Part shown: positions 33,247 through 40,981 of the stretch, one piece after another
Numbering within the stretch: position 1 is the stretch's first letter
How the letters are laid out: every line of letters begins with the position of its first letter
Assembly (NCBI GenBank): GCA_024400635.1
Contig: JAKSMI010000010.1
Coordinates: 1 to 55,942, forward strand
Source: Bacteroidales bacterium
GTDB taxonomy: Bacteria; Bacteroidota; Bacteroidia; Bacteroidales; WCHB1-69
Direction: 5' to 3'
DNA length: 55,942 bases
The notes under the pieces: model-generated
Databases searched by the model: none
The model's input: only the letters and a program-made list of their open reading frames with translations
What the model was told of the DNA's origin: nothing
Translations under genes and position numbers: made by a program

Positions 33247-34937
33247 CATATCGAGAGTACATAAAGAAGCTTCTGGAAATAATTCGGGGAGAGCAAGTTC
33301 TTGTAGGAGATCCAAAGAGGTTTCTGCCGGCTCCCGGAGAAGACGATCCCGGAATGCAAGCTGTTTTCAAAGCTGTGTCCGACCCCCATTTTATCGCTTC
33401 GCGTAGACATGACCCATTCTGGTATATCAAGGCGCAGCAGGAACTGGAAAGTTTGGCAATAAAAGCAGGGTCCTCACTTAATCCTGACCAAGAAACGATA
33501 GATGACATAGTAATGGAGTTTCTTGAGGATTTTCTCACCAGAGTTCTCGGAATGAAAGCCTTGGAAGAAAAACTTAAGAGCAAGAGTGATGTGGATGACA
33601 GCGAGGGGGAAAAAGAGGATGTTGATGTTGAAGAGATGGACGGCGAAGAAGATGGTGAAGGCTATGATGGCTCATCCAACGAGGGTGATAAACCTAATGA
33701 ATGTCTCCCTAATATGGCTGAGGTTGGTGCGGATTCTAATTTGAAAGCCCCATATGAATCTGGAGCGGCCGAAGATTTTCCATCGGAATCTGATTTGGAC
33801 AAACTGCTTGACAACCTTTTTCCTCAAGAAAATGCAGACAAGGAGAATATTGATTCTATTGAAAAAACGGATGATGGCGAAGAAGATGATACCGATAAAT
33901 CAAGTAATAATATTGGGGCTGACAATGAGCCAAACTCAAATCAAGACTTCAAACTTCCATCAGACGACATTGATTTCCAGAAGGAAGATGGTAATGATCA
34001 AGATTTTACAGTCGGCAGCGGAGATAACAAGGCTGAGAATAGGAGAAGAGAAAATGCTTTCTTACGAAGCATTCCAAAAGAACTTTTCAAACTGGCCAAG
34101 TTGATTGGGCGTAGTGGGTCCGCTGGATTCAGGCAGAGCGGCTCGTTCCCATCAGCTACGAAAAGCGATATCACGGGTATTACTATCGGAGACAACTTGA
34201 GCTCCATCCTGCCATCAGAAACTGCACTATTGGCTTGTCCGGCAACGCAAACAGTCTTTTTCAGGAACTTGGTTGAGAAGCGTCTTCAGATTTTCGCTTC
34301 TGCATCCAGCGGTACAGTTCCAATAGAACGCCAAGATGGACCTGTAATTATCTGCCTTGACACCAGTGGCTCTATGGTTGGAGAGAAAGTTGATGCTGCT
34401 TGTGCATTGACAATGGCAATAGCAATAATAGCTCAACGTCGGAAAAGAGATGTACTGATTGTAAAATACTCTGACTGGCACTACTTATTCAAGGTAACCA
34501 ATATGCAAAGAGATAAGGCAGGCCTTGAAATGTTCCTCAGTAAATTTGAAGGTGCCGGTAATTCAGAAAACGAATTATTCCGATGGCTATTTGATGATAT
34601 CATTCCTAAAGAACCAAAATTTCAATCTGCAGACATTTTGTGCGTAAGTGATTTCGGGTGGGAAGGATTGCATGGTGATACATATCGCAGGATAGAAAAA
34701 GCGAAGAAAAAAGGTTTGAGATTCTATGGACTGAATGTAATGAGTAAAGAAGATAATAATGGTATGTTTCAAAATTATTGTGATGATGTAATGAACGAAG
34801 TCTGTGATTCTTTATGGTGTTACCAAAATGGAAGGTGTTGGGAAGTTGGCATGAAAAGGAAGGATAAGACATCCAAGGCAAATCAGGAAGAAGGGAAAGG
34901 AAAACAAAAGAGGAGACGGAAAATCGGATACATTTAG
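33243..34937 (+). CDS. VWA-domain protein (ViaA-like partner of the MoxR ATPase)
   Basis: A 564-residue protein. The N-terminal 110 residues are helical, a long acidic, low-complexity linker covers about 115-270 (GEKEDVDVEEMDGEEDGEG and similar), and the C-terminal VWA domain carries the MIDAS motif CLDTSGSMVGEKVDAA near residue 370 with CVSDFGWEGLHG further on. A basic tail (GKQKRRRKIG) closes it. MoxR-VWA pairs assemble or activate metal- or substrate-bound complexes. Here the pair is tied to an SNF2 motor. The acidic linker may vary in length. Confidence 0.9.
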   Translation: MTYREYIKKLLEIIRGEQVLVGDPKRFLPAPGEDDPGMQAVFKAVSDPHFIASRRHDPFWYIKAQQELESLAIKAGSSLNPDQETIDDIVMEFLEDFLTRVLGMKALEEKLKSKSDVDDSEGEKEDVDVEEMDGEEDGEGYDGSSNEGDKPNECLPNMAEVGADSNLKAPYESGAAEDFPSESDLDKLLDNLFPQENADKENIDSIEKTDDGEEDDTDKSSNNIGADNEPNSNQDFKLPSDDIDFQKEDGNDQDFTVGSGDNKAENRRRENAFLRSIPKELFKLAKLIGRSGSAGFRQSGSFPSATKSDITGITIGDNLSSILPSETALLACPATQTVFFRNLVEKRLQIFASASSGTVPIERQDGPVIICLDTSGSMVGEKVDAACALTMAIAIIAQRRKRDVLIVKYSDWHYLFKVTNMQRDKAGLEMFLSKFEGAGNSENELFRWLFDDIIPKEPKFQSADILCVSDFGWEGLHGDTYRRIEKAKKKGLRFYGLNVMSKEDNNGMFQNYCDDVMNEVCDSLWCYQNGRCWEVGMKRKDKTSKANQEEGKGKQKRRRKIGYI

Positions 34938-34942
34938 CACTA

Positions 34943-34977
34943 TGACATTATTTTGTATAGGTGCAATGATACTTTTG
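34943..34977 (+). promoter_or_regulatory. Internal promoter with TGACA element before the repeat protein and FtsK genes
   Basis: TGACA-TTATT-TTGTA (34943-34957) contains TTTTG, followed 18 nt on by TACTTTTGC (34970-34978). It begins 5 nt after the VWA stop. This fixes the next gene's start downstream at ATG 35008, because an earlier in-frame ATG (34942) would lie inside the promoter. Confidence 0.6.
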
Positions 34978-35007
34978 CAAAAGAACAAAAACAAACAAAA
35001 TACTTTT

Positions 35008-35538
35008 ATGGAAAAAATGAGTTTATGCGAGGGCGTTGTTGCCCAAATGATCGAAAATGAAGCTTGGCAGAACCTGTCAAGTGAATTTCCTTTTTCTCTG
35101 GAACAGCTTGAGAAATATGCAGACCGTCTTGATTGGGAGATGGTCTCAGGAAACAACAACATCTTCTGGACAGTCGCGATGCTTGAAAAATTCAAGAACA
35201 GGATTCATTGGGATAAACTGGCCAATTCCTATGATGCCGAAGAAATGGCCGAAGAAATCCTTGAGAAATTTAAAGACAGATGGGACTGGAATGAATTTTC
35301 AGAGAGCGGGAATTTGACTCCGGCAATTGTCGAGAAGTATGCTGATAAACTTTGTTGGAAAAAATTGATTGACAATTGGAACTTCATCAGGAGGGATAAA
35401 ATGGACCTTTCAAAGTTCGTCGAGAAGTATCAGGACAGAATTCCAGGTTCGGACTTTAAAAACTCCAGACTTTGGACTGAACTTGTCTCCGAAAAACAGA
35501 TAGAGATAAAGAAATCCATAAGTACAAACCAACTTTAA
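35008..35538 (+). CDS. Helical repeat protein (W-x-x-L/F...LEKFKDR repeats)
   Basis: ATG at 35008 (MEKMSLCEGVVAQM) gives 176 residues. About four units of 28-32 residues share a pattern of the type hEKYADRhDWxxh(S): LEKYADRLDWEMVS, LEKFKNRIHWDKLA, LEKFKDRWDWNEFS, VEKYADKLCWKKLI. Such repeats form a protein-binding scaffold and occur in many Bacteroidetes proteins of unknown role. It is the first gene of the FtsK unit and has its own promoter. Confidence 0.75.
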   Translation: MEKMSLCEGVVAQMIENEAWQNLSSEFPFSLEQLEKYADRLDWEMVSGNNNIFWTVAMLEKFKNRIHWDKLANSYDAEEMAEEILEKFKDRWDWNEFSESGNLTPAIVEKYADKLCWKKLIDNWNFIRRDKMDLSKFVEKYQDRIPGSDFKNSRLWTELVSEKQIEIKKSISTNQL

Positions 35539-35547
35539 TTGTCAACC

Positions 35548-36969
35548 ATGCAAAGCAAAACAGACCTTGAAAAGGAGTTGACCGCTTTGACGAAATGCCT
35601 TCAACAGTACAAACTGTCTTTTGAAGGCATTTCTTGCATTACCGGTCCCACATATAACCTTTATAAAATCATCCCGAAACCAGGAGATAAAGTTTCAAAA
35701 TTCAAGAATCTTCAGGAGGATTTTTCTGTTTCTCTAGGGACAGCTGTCAGGGTGATTACACTTTCTGACAGCATAGGTATCGAGATTCCACATAATAAAG
35801 AGGCAAGAGATATCATCAAGTATATTGACCTGAATATCCTCGAATCGGATAACTCGAATCTTCCTGTGATTCTGGGCTCAACAATTTATGGGGAGACGGT
35901 TTGCGAGGACTTGACGAATATGTCTCATCTACTTCTGGCCGGAGCCACAAAGCAAGGGAAAACAAATTCCATCAGGTCTATTATTGCAGGGCTGATTCAA
36001 CGTATTCCAGCTCAAGAAGTCAAATTTGCATTATTTGACACAAAGGGCTACGAACTGCAAGAATGTTCCTCATTGTTTTCCAGAGATTATCTGGTAATGG
36101 AGCCGAAATACTCATCAAAGGAGGGAGAGGAAAATCATTGTATCAGCACAACGGTTGAAGAAGCATCCTCTAAACTATCTGCAATATGTATGGAATTGGA
36201 GAGCCGATATGAAACTCTTAGCAAGCACAAACTTAGAAACATTGAAACTTACCAAAGGGAATACAAGGCATATAAGATAACAGGAGGCTCTCCATATATG
36301 CCATATATTGTTGTCATCATTGATGAAGTTGCAAATTTGGTGCTAAACCACAAGTTGGGCAAAGAAATTTTAAGCAAGATTGTTCGGATTGCCGCCAAAG
36401 GAAGATGCGTTGGAATTCATATGATAATCTCAACGCAACGGCCAAGTTTCGATGTAATCTCCGGAATTATTAAAGCCAATTTCCCGTCCAGACTGGCCTT
36501 CCGCACATCTAGCCGGGTTGATTCAATTACCATTCTTGATTGTCCCGGAGCAGAAAAACTGACTGGCAATGGGGACGCATTGTATTCTGCTGGATATGAT
36601 TTATGCAGGGTTCAAACCCCTCTGCTAGGAAATAAGGATTTCAAACAAATCATTGAGTCGAAACCCAAAGGGACTGGAGTGCCATATTATTTGCCATTTG
36701 TCGATAATGAGCTACTTGTTCCAGATGTAGAATCGAGTAAAAACAAAATTGATGCAGATCCTATGATTGAAGATGCGGCAAAGGTTGTAATTCTTCTTCA
36801 GAAAGCGTCCACATCGCTTCTTCAGCAAAGGCTTGGTTTGGGCTTTGCTCGGGCAAGTCGGATAATGGATCAATTGGAAGAACTGGGCATAGTCGGAAGA
36901 AAAGACGGCAGAAAGCCAAGGGAAATACTTGTTTCGAATATATCTGAACTGAAAAAAATAAAACTATGA
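35548..36969 (+). CDS. Soluble FtsK/SpoIIIE-like DNA translocase
   Basis: A 473-residue motor. ATG at 35548 (MQSKTDLEKEL) is chosen over TTG at 35539. It lacks the membrane domain and long linker of housekeeping FtsK. The motor has Walker A LLAGATKQGKTNSIRS (about 132-139), LFDTKGYEL, Walker B VVIIDEVANLV (about 255) and HMIISTQRPSFDVI. NFPSRLAFRTSSRVDSITILD and GNGDALY follow (GxGDMLY in FtsK). The C-terminal gamma-like winged helix (AASLLQQRLG-type: STSLLQQRLGLGFARASRIMDQLEE) is kept, so it may recognise DNA sequence. A hexameric DNA pump is likely. Confidence 0.9.
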   Translation: MQSKTDLEKELTALTKCLQQYKLSFEGISCITGPTYNLYKIIPKPGDKVSKFKNLQEDFSVSLGTAVRVITLSDSIGIEIPHNKEARDIIKYIDLNILESDNSNLPVILGSTIYGETVCEDLTNMSHLLLAGATKQGKTNSIRSIIAGLIQRIPAQEVKFALFDTKGYELQECSSLFSRDYLVMEPKYSSKEGEENHCISTTVEEASSKLSAICMELESRYETLSKHKLRNIETYQREYKAYKITGGSPYMPYIVVIIDEVANLVLNHKLGKEILSKIVRIAAKGRCVGIHMIISTQRPSFDVISGIIKANFPSRLAFRTSSRVDSITILDCPGAEKLTGNGDALYSAGYDLCRVQTPLLGNKDFKQIIESKPKGTGVPYYLPFVDNELLVPDVESSKNKIDADPMIEDAAKVVILLQKASTSLLQQRLGLGFARASRIMDQLEELGIVGRKDGRKPREILVSNISELKKIKL

Positions 36970-37388
36970 AATTGTCAAAAGAACCGATTCAACTTGCCTT
37001 TGTAAAACTCAATGGAGAATGGTATGCAGATGTCCCTTTTTGGCATGGGACCATAAATTCATTACAAATGAAAGGAGTGACAAAGTCCTTATTGGATAAC
37101 CTCTCAACAAATGGACATTTTATTCTTTTTCAATTGGCAACCGAACAATTTCCAGGTTGCGATATCGCTACCCTTAGAACTAAACATAGAATAGGAGCTA
37201 CATATGAATTGCCATACATATACGAAACATCACTCCATCAACATGGTGATATTTTAGATTTTGGGACAGGATTGAAGCGAATATTAGGTGAATGTCCAGA
37301 GAAAATATATTTTGCTCAGGTACATGACGAATTTACTAATAAACTTATTGCTAAAATTGTTGAACTAGAAAGTAAACAAAGCAAATGA
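36966..37388 (+). CDS. Unknown 140-aa protein after the FtsK-like translocase
   Basis: Starts 4 bp inside the translocase stop (ATGA) and overlaps the next gene by 4 bp. The N-terminal half (IQLAFVKLNGEWYADVPFWHGTINSLQMKG) is beta-rich, and the whole appears soluble. The family is unknown to me. It resembles small proteins that follow larger genes in Bacteroidetes accessory operons. It probably acts with the translocase, by coupling alone. Confidence 0.7.
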   Translation: MKLSKEPIQLAFVKLNGEWYADVPFWHGTINSLQMKGVTKSLLDNLSTNGHFILFQLATEQFPGCDIATLRTKHRIGATYELPYIYETSLHQHGDILDFGTGLKRILGECPEKIYFAQVHDEFTNKLIAKIVELESKQSK

Positions 37389-37768
37389 ATGATATATACA
37401 ACCTATTCAAGCATGCAGATCGAAAGACAATCGAACTGTTCCTATCGGGAAAGTCTGCTTTTGAAGTGCTCAGGTCCTACGAAATCGCTTTTGGCTCGCC
37501 ACAACTTCTGGCATACGAAAGAGATACCTTAGCCGCCATCATTGATAAATTTTTATCTTCAGATGAAGAATCACAACTGTTATTCTGCGAGCATTTGGAA
37601 AAGGGAATATCTATACAGAACATAAAGGCAAAGAGAAAAGCCGAACGTCAAATCAGAAGATTAGAATTCCGGCTTCAGTTCAAGTGTTTTTTAACAAGAA
37701 TCTTTCGGCGCCATGACATTGCAGATTCTTTGTGGAAGCAGTATTTTGGTCATAAAATCAGAAAATAA
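37385..37768 (+). CDS. Unknown 127-aa helical protein
   Basis: Overlaps the previous gene by 4 bp (ATGA) and is the last gene of the FtsK unit, followed by a terminator. It is predicted helical with a strongly basic C-terminal half (IKAKRKAERQIRRLEFRLQFKCFLTRIFRRH), which could bind nucleic acid or membrane lipids. No family recognised. Confidence 0.7.
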   Translation: MNDIYNLFKHADRKTIELFLSGKSAFEVLRSYEIAFGSPQLLAYERDTLAAIIDKFLSSDEESQLLFCEHLEKGISIQNIKAKRKAERQIRRLEFRLQFKCFLTRIFRRHDIADSLWKQYFGHKIRK

Positions 37769-37774
37769 ATATTT

Positions 37775-37796
37775 GGGCTCTCTCGATTGAGAGCCC
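37775..37796. terminator. Bidirectional terminator between the FtsK operon and clpP
   Basis: GGGCTCTC (37775-37782) pairs with GAGAGCCC (37789-37796) across a 6-nt loop. On the plus strand it is followed by TTATTTCTT; on the minus strand AAATATTTATTTTC follows. It separates two convergent genes. Confidence 0.8.
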
Positions 37797-38459
37797 TTAT
37801 TTCTTGGTTAGAATCTTATCTGCCATACCATATTCTACTGCTTCACCGGCTGTCATCCAAAAGTCCCTGTCCATATCAAAGAACAGCTGTTCGGAAGTTT
37901 TGCCAGTATGATGTGACATTATATCACATATCTCCTGCCTGGTGCGTTCTATCTCTTTCGCTGCAATAAGAATGTCTGAGGCCTGGCCTTTTGCACCGCC
38001 AAGCGGCTGATGAATCATCACTTTTGCGTGAGGAAGAATACAGCGTTTGCCTTTCGCACCGGCACATAGAATCACACTTCCCATAGATGCTGCCATCCCG
38101 GTGCATATTGTGGATACATCGGGTTGGATAAGTTGCATTGTATCATAGATGCCAAAGCCGGAAGAAACCTCTCCACCCGGCGTATTGAGATAAAGTGAAA
38201 TGTCTGCCGTAGGCTTTACCGAAGCGAGATAGAGCATTTGTGCCTGAATGATGTTTGCTACATCATTGTCGATTGGGACTCCGAGGAAAATTATTCTGTC
38301 CATCATAAGACGACTGAACACATCCATTACTGCAACATTGAGTTTCCTCTCTTCTACGATTGACGTCCCAATCATACCGTCCATAGCAACGGTATAATCG
38401 TGAAGAGTCATTGGGTTGACGTTTCTTTCTGAACGTGCGAACTTTTCAAAATCTTTCAT
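37797..38459 (-). CDS. clpP: ClpP-like serine protease, orphan copy
   Basis: A 220-residue ClpP. ATG at 38459 (MKDFEKFARSERNV) is chosen because the promoter lies just upstream; an earlier in-frame start would run through the promoter. The catalytic triad is present: Ser in GMAASMGSV, His in MIHQPLGGAKGQ and Asp in MDRDFWMTA. No ClpX or ClpA gene is adjacent, so it must borrow a chaperone or act with another ATPase in the island. It diverges from the retron and shares its control region. It could be the housekeeping copy, but the position inside the island suggests an accessory protease. Confidence 0.9.
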   Translation of the reverse strand: MKDFEKFARSERNVNPMTLHDYTVAMDGMIGTSIVEERKLNVAVMDVFSRLMMDRIIFLGVPIDNDVANIIQAQMLYLASVKPTADISLYLNTPGGEVSSGFGIYDTMQLIQPDVSTICTGMAASMGSVILCAGAKGKRCILPHAKVMIHQPLGGAKGQASDILIAAKEIERTRQEICDIMSHHTGKTSEQLFFDMDRDFWMTAGEAVEYGMADKILTKK

Positions 38460-38480
38460 TGATATATTGTTTTTCGTACA

Positions 38481-38559
38481 GCAAAAGTATAAGTACACCC
38501 TTACAAAAAATGTCATACTCAACCAAGACATTATTTGTCACGGATAGTATCCATATTTG
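38481..38559. promoter_or_regulatory. Divergent promoters of clpP and the retron with TGACA/TGTCA elements
   Basis: Minus strand (clpP): TGACA-TTTTT-TGTAA (38515 down to 38501), then TACTTTTGC (38489-38481). Plus strand (retron): AGACA-TTATT-TGTCA (38526-38540), then CATATTTGC with TTTG at 38556-38559. The spacing from TTTG to TTTG is 18 nt in both. The retron transcript would start near 38566, just before the RNA's a1 segment. Confidence 0.6.
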
Positions 38560-38582
38560 CATTAACAAAACAAAACGTTCTT

Positions 38583-38806
38583 TGAGATACCGGAACTATT
38601 TGAATTGTCTGCTGAAATCGGCAGATGTCGGAAGTCTCTTCCGATAATAATGTTTGACTGGGGCGCTCTTCTGCGCCTGCAGTCCTTCCACTCCGAGCCG
38701 TAGGTTTGTACACCAAGGTGTACTGGAATCTACGCCTCTCTGCTCCAGGCCAGCGTGCTCGAAGAGCGTCGCACAACCTTCGCACTTGAAAACTTCCGGT
38801 ATCTCA
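38583..38806 (+). ncRNA. Retron msr-msd RNA
   Basis: The a1/a2 inverted repeat is a perfect 13-bp match: TGAGATACCGGAA (38583-38595) with TTCCGGTATCTCA (38794-38806). The msr part has two hairpins: TCTGC/GCAGA (38608-38625) and TCGGAAG-TCT-CTTCCGA (38628-38644). The msd part is one long hairpin. Its base pairs CGCTCTTC (38664-38671) with GAAGAGCG (38761-38768), then CGTAG/CTACG (38699-38703 with 38730-38734), tipped by GTACACC-AA-GGTGTAC (38708-38723). The reverse transcriptase starts 22 nt after a2. This arrangement is diagnostic of a retron. The exact branching G and DNA ends cannot be set here. Confidence 0.88.
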
Positions 38807-38827
38807 TTGACGTTTACTTATATTGAC

Positions 38828-39811
38828 ATGGACGACTATCAGTTTTACAATTTCCCCGCAACAGTTACAGCCTTGGAAGTCAAAATTTCCAAGATTGCAG
38901 TTGAAAATTGTGGATGGGCCTGTTATGACCCCACTCAAAATATTTTTTTAAAGAAATGCCATAACGTAAAATACAGGGAAAGTTTGTACCACTCATTTGA
39001 GATACCAAAGAAAAATGGAGGCGTACGGCAGATAACAGCACCAACGGGCAAGCTAAAGGAGATGCAAAAGGCCCTCGCAATTTATCTCTCAAAATTCTAC
39101 TCGGCACCTTGGCCCGTAAACGGCTTCACTATCGGTTGCTCAGTCTATACAAATGCAATTGCTCATTGCGGAAAAAATTATGTATTCAACATCGACTTGA
39201 AAAACTTCTTCCCGAGCATCACTTCAGATATGATAAAAAGGAGTCTCCTTAAAAGGGGCCTTCAGCCGGAGGTTGCCAAGTATATTTCAAGTATTAGCAC
39301 CTTGGAAGGAGCATTAACACAAGGTTCTCCGACTTCACCTATCGTCTCTAATCTCGTATGTTTTGATATGGACATGAAATTATTGGCATTATCCCAAAAA
39401 TATGGTCTGAGGTACACCAGATATGCGGACGACATAACATTCAGCAGTCAGCATAACGTTTATTCTCCGGAAGAAGGCTTCCGTATTGAACTCCAGAAAA
39501 TAATTGAAGACTTCGGATTTAAACTCAATGAGGAGAAAACCAGGATTCAAAAGAGAGGGATGCGGCAGGAGGTGACCGGTTTGACTGTCGGTGAGAAAGT
39601 TAATGTTTCAAGAAAATATCTAAAGAATCTGCGTTCAATGATTTTCAAAATGGAGATGCGCGGATTTAATGATCAAGAATTCAGGCAAGCACACGGCAAG
39701 GTTGCATACCTGCTGATGATTAGAGGGAAAGACGATCCGTGTGCTATTAAATTAAAAAATCGTCTAAGATCAATCAAAGGCTATAAAATGGGGATAGCTA
39801 ATGCTCGATAA
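38828..39811 (+). CDS. Retron reverse transcriptase
   Basis: A 327-residue reverse transcriptase. ATG at 38828 (MDDYQFYNFPATV) is chosen since the frame upstream runs through the retron RNA. It has the retron-type NAxxH motif (NAIAH), FNIDLKNFFPSI, QGSPTSPIVSN, the catalytic YADD in YTRYADDITFS, FKLNEEKTRI, and the VTGL motif (VTGLTVGEKVNVSRKYLKNLRSMI). It primes on its own msr RNA and makes msDNA. The next gene starts at the base after the stop, and a PLD gene follows, giving an apparent RT-effector-nuclease operon. Confidence 0.95.
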   Translation: MDDYQFYNFPATVTALEVKISKIAVENCGWACYDPTQNIFLKKCHNVKYRESLYHSFEIPKKNGGVRQITAPTGKLKEMQKALAIYLSKFYSAPWPVNGFTIGCSVYTNAIAHCGKNYVFNIDLKNFFPSITSDMIKRSLLKRGLQPEVAKYISSISTLEGALTQGSPTSPIVSNLVCFDMDMKLLALSQKYGLRYTRYADDITFSSQHNVYSPEEGFRIELQKIIEDFGFKLNEEKTRIQKRGMRQEVTGLTVGEKVNVSRKYLKNLRSMIFKMEMRGFNDQEFRQAHGKVAYLLMIRGKDDPCAIKLKNRLRSIKGYKMGIANAR

Positions 39812-40429
39812 ATGATAACAAAGGCTCTCATATTCAAGAAAAATACCGAAGCATTCAAAAAAGCCATCCAGAAATTTCGTAATTATCTTGCGAATAATGA
39901 AGATGCTTCTCCAAAAGAATGCTGGGAAGAAGCAAGTTATGAATTCAGGCGTGTAATCAATGGATATCTTTCCGAATTCTCTAGTGGCGACGAATTGTAT
40001 ATGTATTCCCATCTCATATTTGACGATTGTAGAGATGGATTGATTTGTCAATGCAAGAAAGAATATGCGAATTTTGCCAGAAGAAAAGCTTGCCAGAAAA
40101 TACAAAGGGTTTATGTGGAGTCTTCCATCGTGCCTCTTTTAAAGAAAATTGATGAGGAAAGCAATCACCGTTACAACCTGAGAGCCTACGACTTTTATTT
40201 TCGGCAAAATAGTCTGGCTATTATATTGTATGTGAACGACAATGAGAAAGGCAGTAAAAAAAGAATTTTGAGATTCAATATCAAATATTCAAATTTGTAT
40301 GACGAGTCCATAAATGACATTGCTTTGAATGTCGTCAAAATGTTGGATTTAATGGCCGATTTCGGGCCTTTTATCTCTTCATCGTCGTACATTAGAGGAA
40401 GGCAAGAAAACTGGAAATGGATAGACTGA
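39812..40429 (+). CDS. Retron-linked unknown protein (205 aa)
   Basis: Starts directly after the RT stop (ATG at 39812), so it is translated with it. 205 residues, helical N-terminal half (TEAFKKAIQKFRNYLANNEDASPKECWEEA), then a beta-rich C-terminal half (FRQNSLAIILYVNDNEKGSKKRILRF). No membrane segment or known catalytic motif is visible. Retron accessory proteins usually act as toxin or effector held in check by RT-msDNA, so this is a candidate effector or adaptor. I cannot link it to a described retron effector family. Confidence 0.75.
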   Translation: MITKALIFKKNTEAFKKAIQKFRNYLANNEDASPKECWEEASYEFRRVINGYLSEFSSGDELYMYSHLIFDDCRDGLICQCKKEYANFARRKACQKIQRVYVESSIVPLLKKIDEESNHRYNLRAYDFYFRQNSLAIILYVNDNEKGSKKRILRFNIKYSNLYDESINDIALNVVKMLDLMADFGPFISSSSYIRGRQENWKWID

Positions 40430-40436
40430 CGTTGTT

Positions 40437-40943
40437 ATGGCATACATTCAATACATACAAAATGAGCAGCATTTCAAGGAAGTATTAAGCAAGGCTGCCA
40501 ATGTAAAGGAATCACTCTGGATTGGCACTGCCGACATAAAGGATTTATATGTCGGTGATGAGCCGTTTCTCGGGGTTCTTGCCAAACTGCTGAAAGAAGG
40601 CAGGGAAATTCGACTTATCCACGCAAAAGAACCGGGGCCAATCTTCCGTGAAGAATTCGACAGATACCCTATTCTCATAAAACAACTGGAAAGGCAACTG
40701 TGCCCAAGGGTTCATTTTAAGATTATGGTGTTTGATTATAGGGAGGTCTATGTAGGCTCAGCCAATCTCACCGGAGCCGGCATCGGAGCGAAAGGCATCA
40801 ACAAGAGGAACTTTGAAGCTGGAATTCTCACTGATGATTTCGCTATAGTAGATGCTGCATGTAATCAGTTTGATGATGTATGGGTGGGTAAACACTGCAA
40901 GAATTGTCTGCGCCGGGATGTATGCGGAGCACCCATAAAATAG
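40437..40943 (+). CDS. Phospholipase D-like nuclease, candidate retron effector
   Basis: A 168-residue PLD-family protein starting 7 nt after the 205-aa gene. The HKD-type motif is VHFKIMVFDYREVYVGSANLTGAG (HxK, then GSANLTG); a single motif implies a dimer. It ends with a cysteine-rich tail (CKNCLRRDVCGAP) that may hold zinc. Small single-HKD proteins often act as DNases. As the third gene of the RT operon it is a plausible killing effector. It converges on the metallopeptidase gene. Confidence 0.85.
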   Translation: MAYIQYIQNEQHFKEVLSKAANVKESLWIGTADIKDLYVGDEPFLGVLAKLLKEGREIRLIHAKEPGPIFREEFDRYPILIKQLERQLCPRVHFKIMVFDYREVYVGSANLTGAGIGAKGINKRNFEAGILTDDFAIVDAACNQFDDVWVGKHCKNCLRRDVCGAPIK

Positions 40944-40981
40944 CAGAAGAAAACTATGGCAAAGTTGGATATCCCGTGTTT

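Noticed and set aside
38654..38827. Upstream extension of the reverse transcriptase gene
   Set aside because: This frame runs through the msd part of the retron RNA; the encoded residues look unlike RT sequence and the retron RT family starts near MDDYQFYNF.
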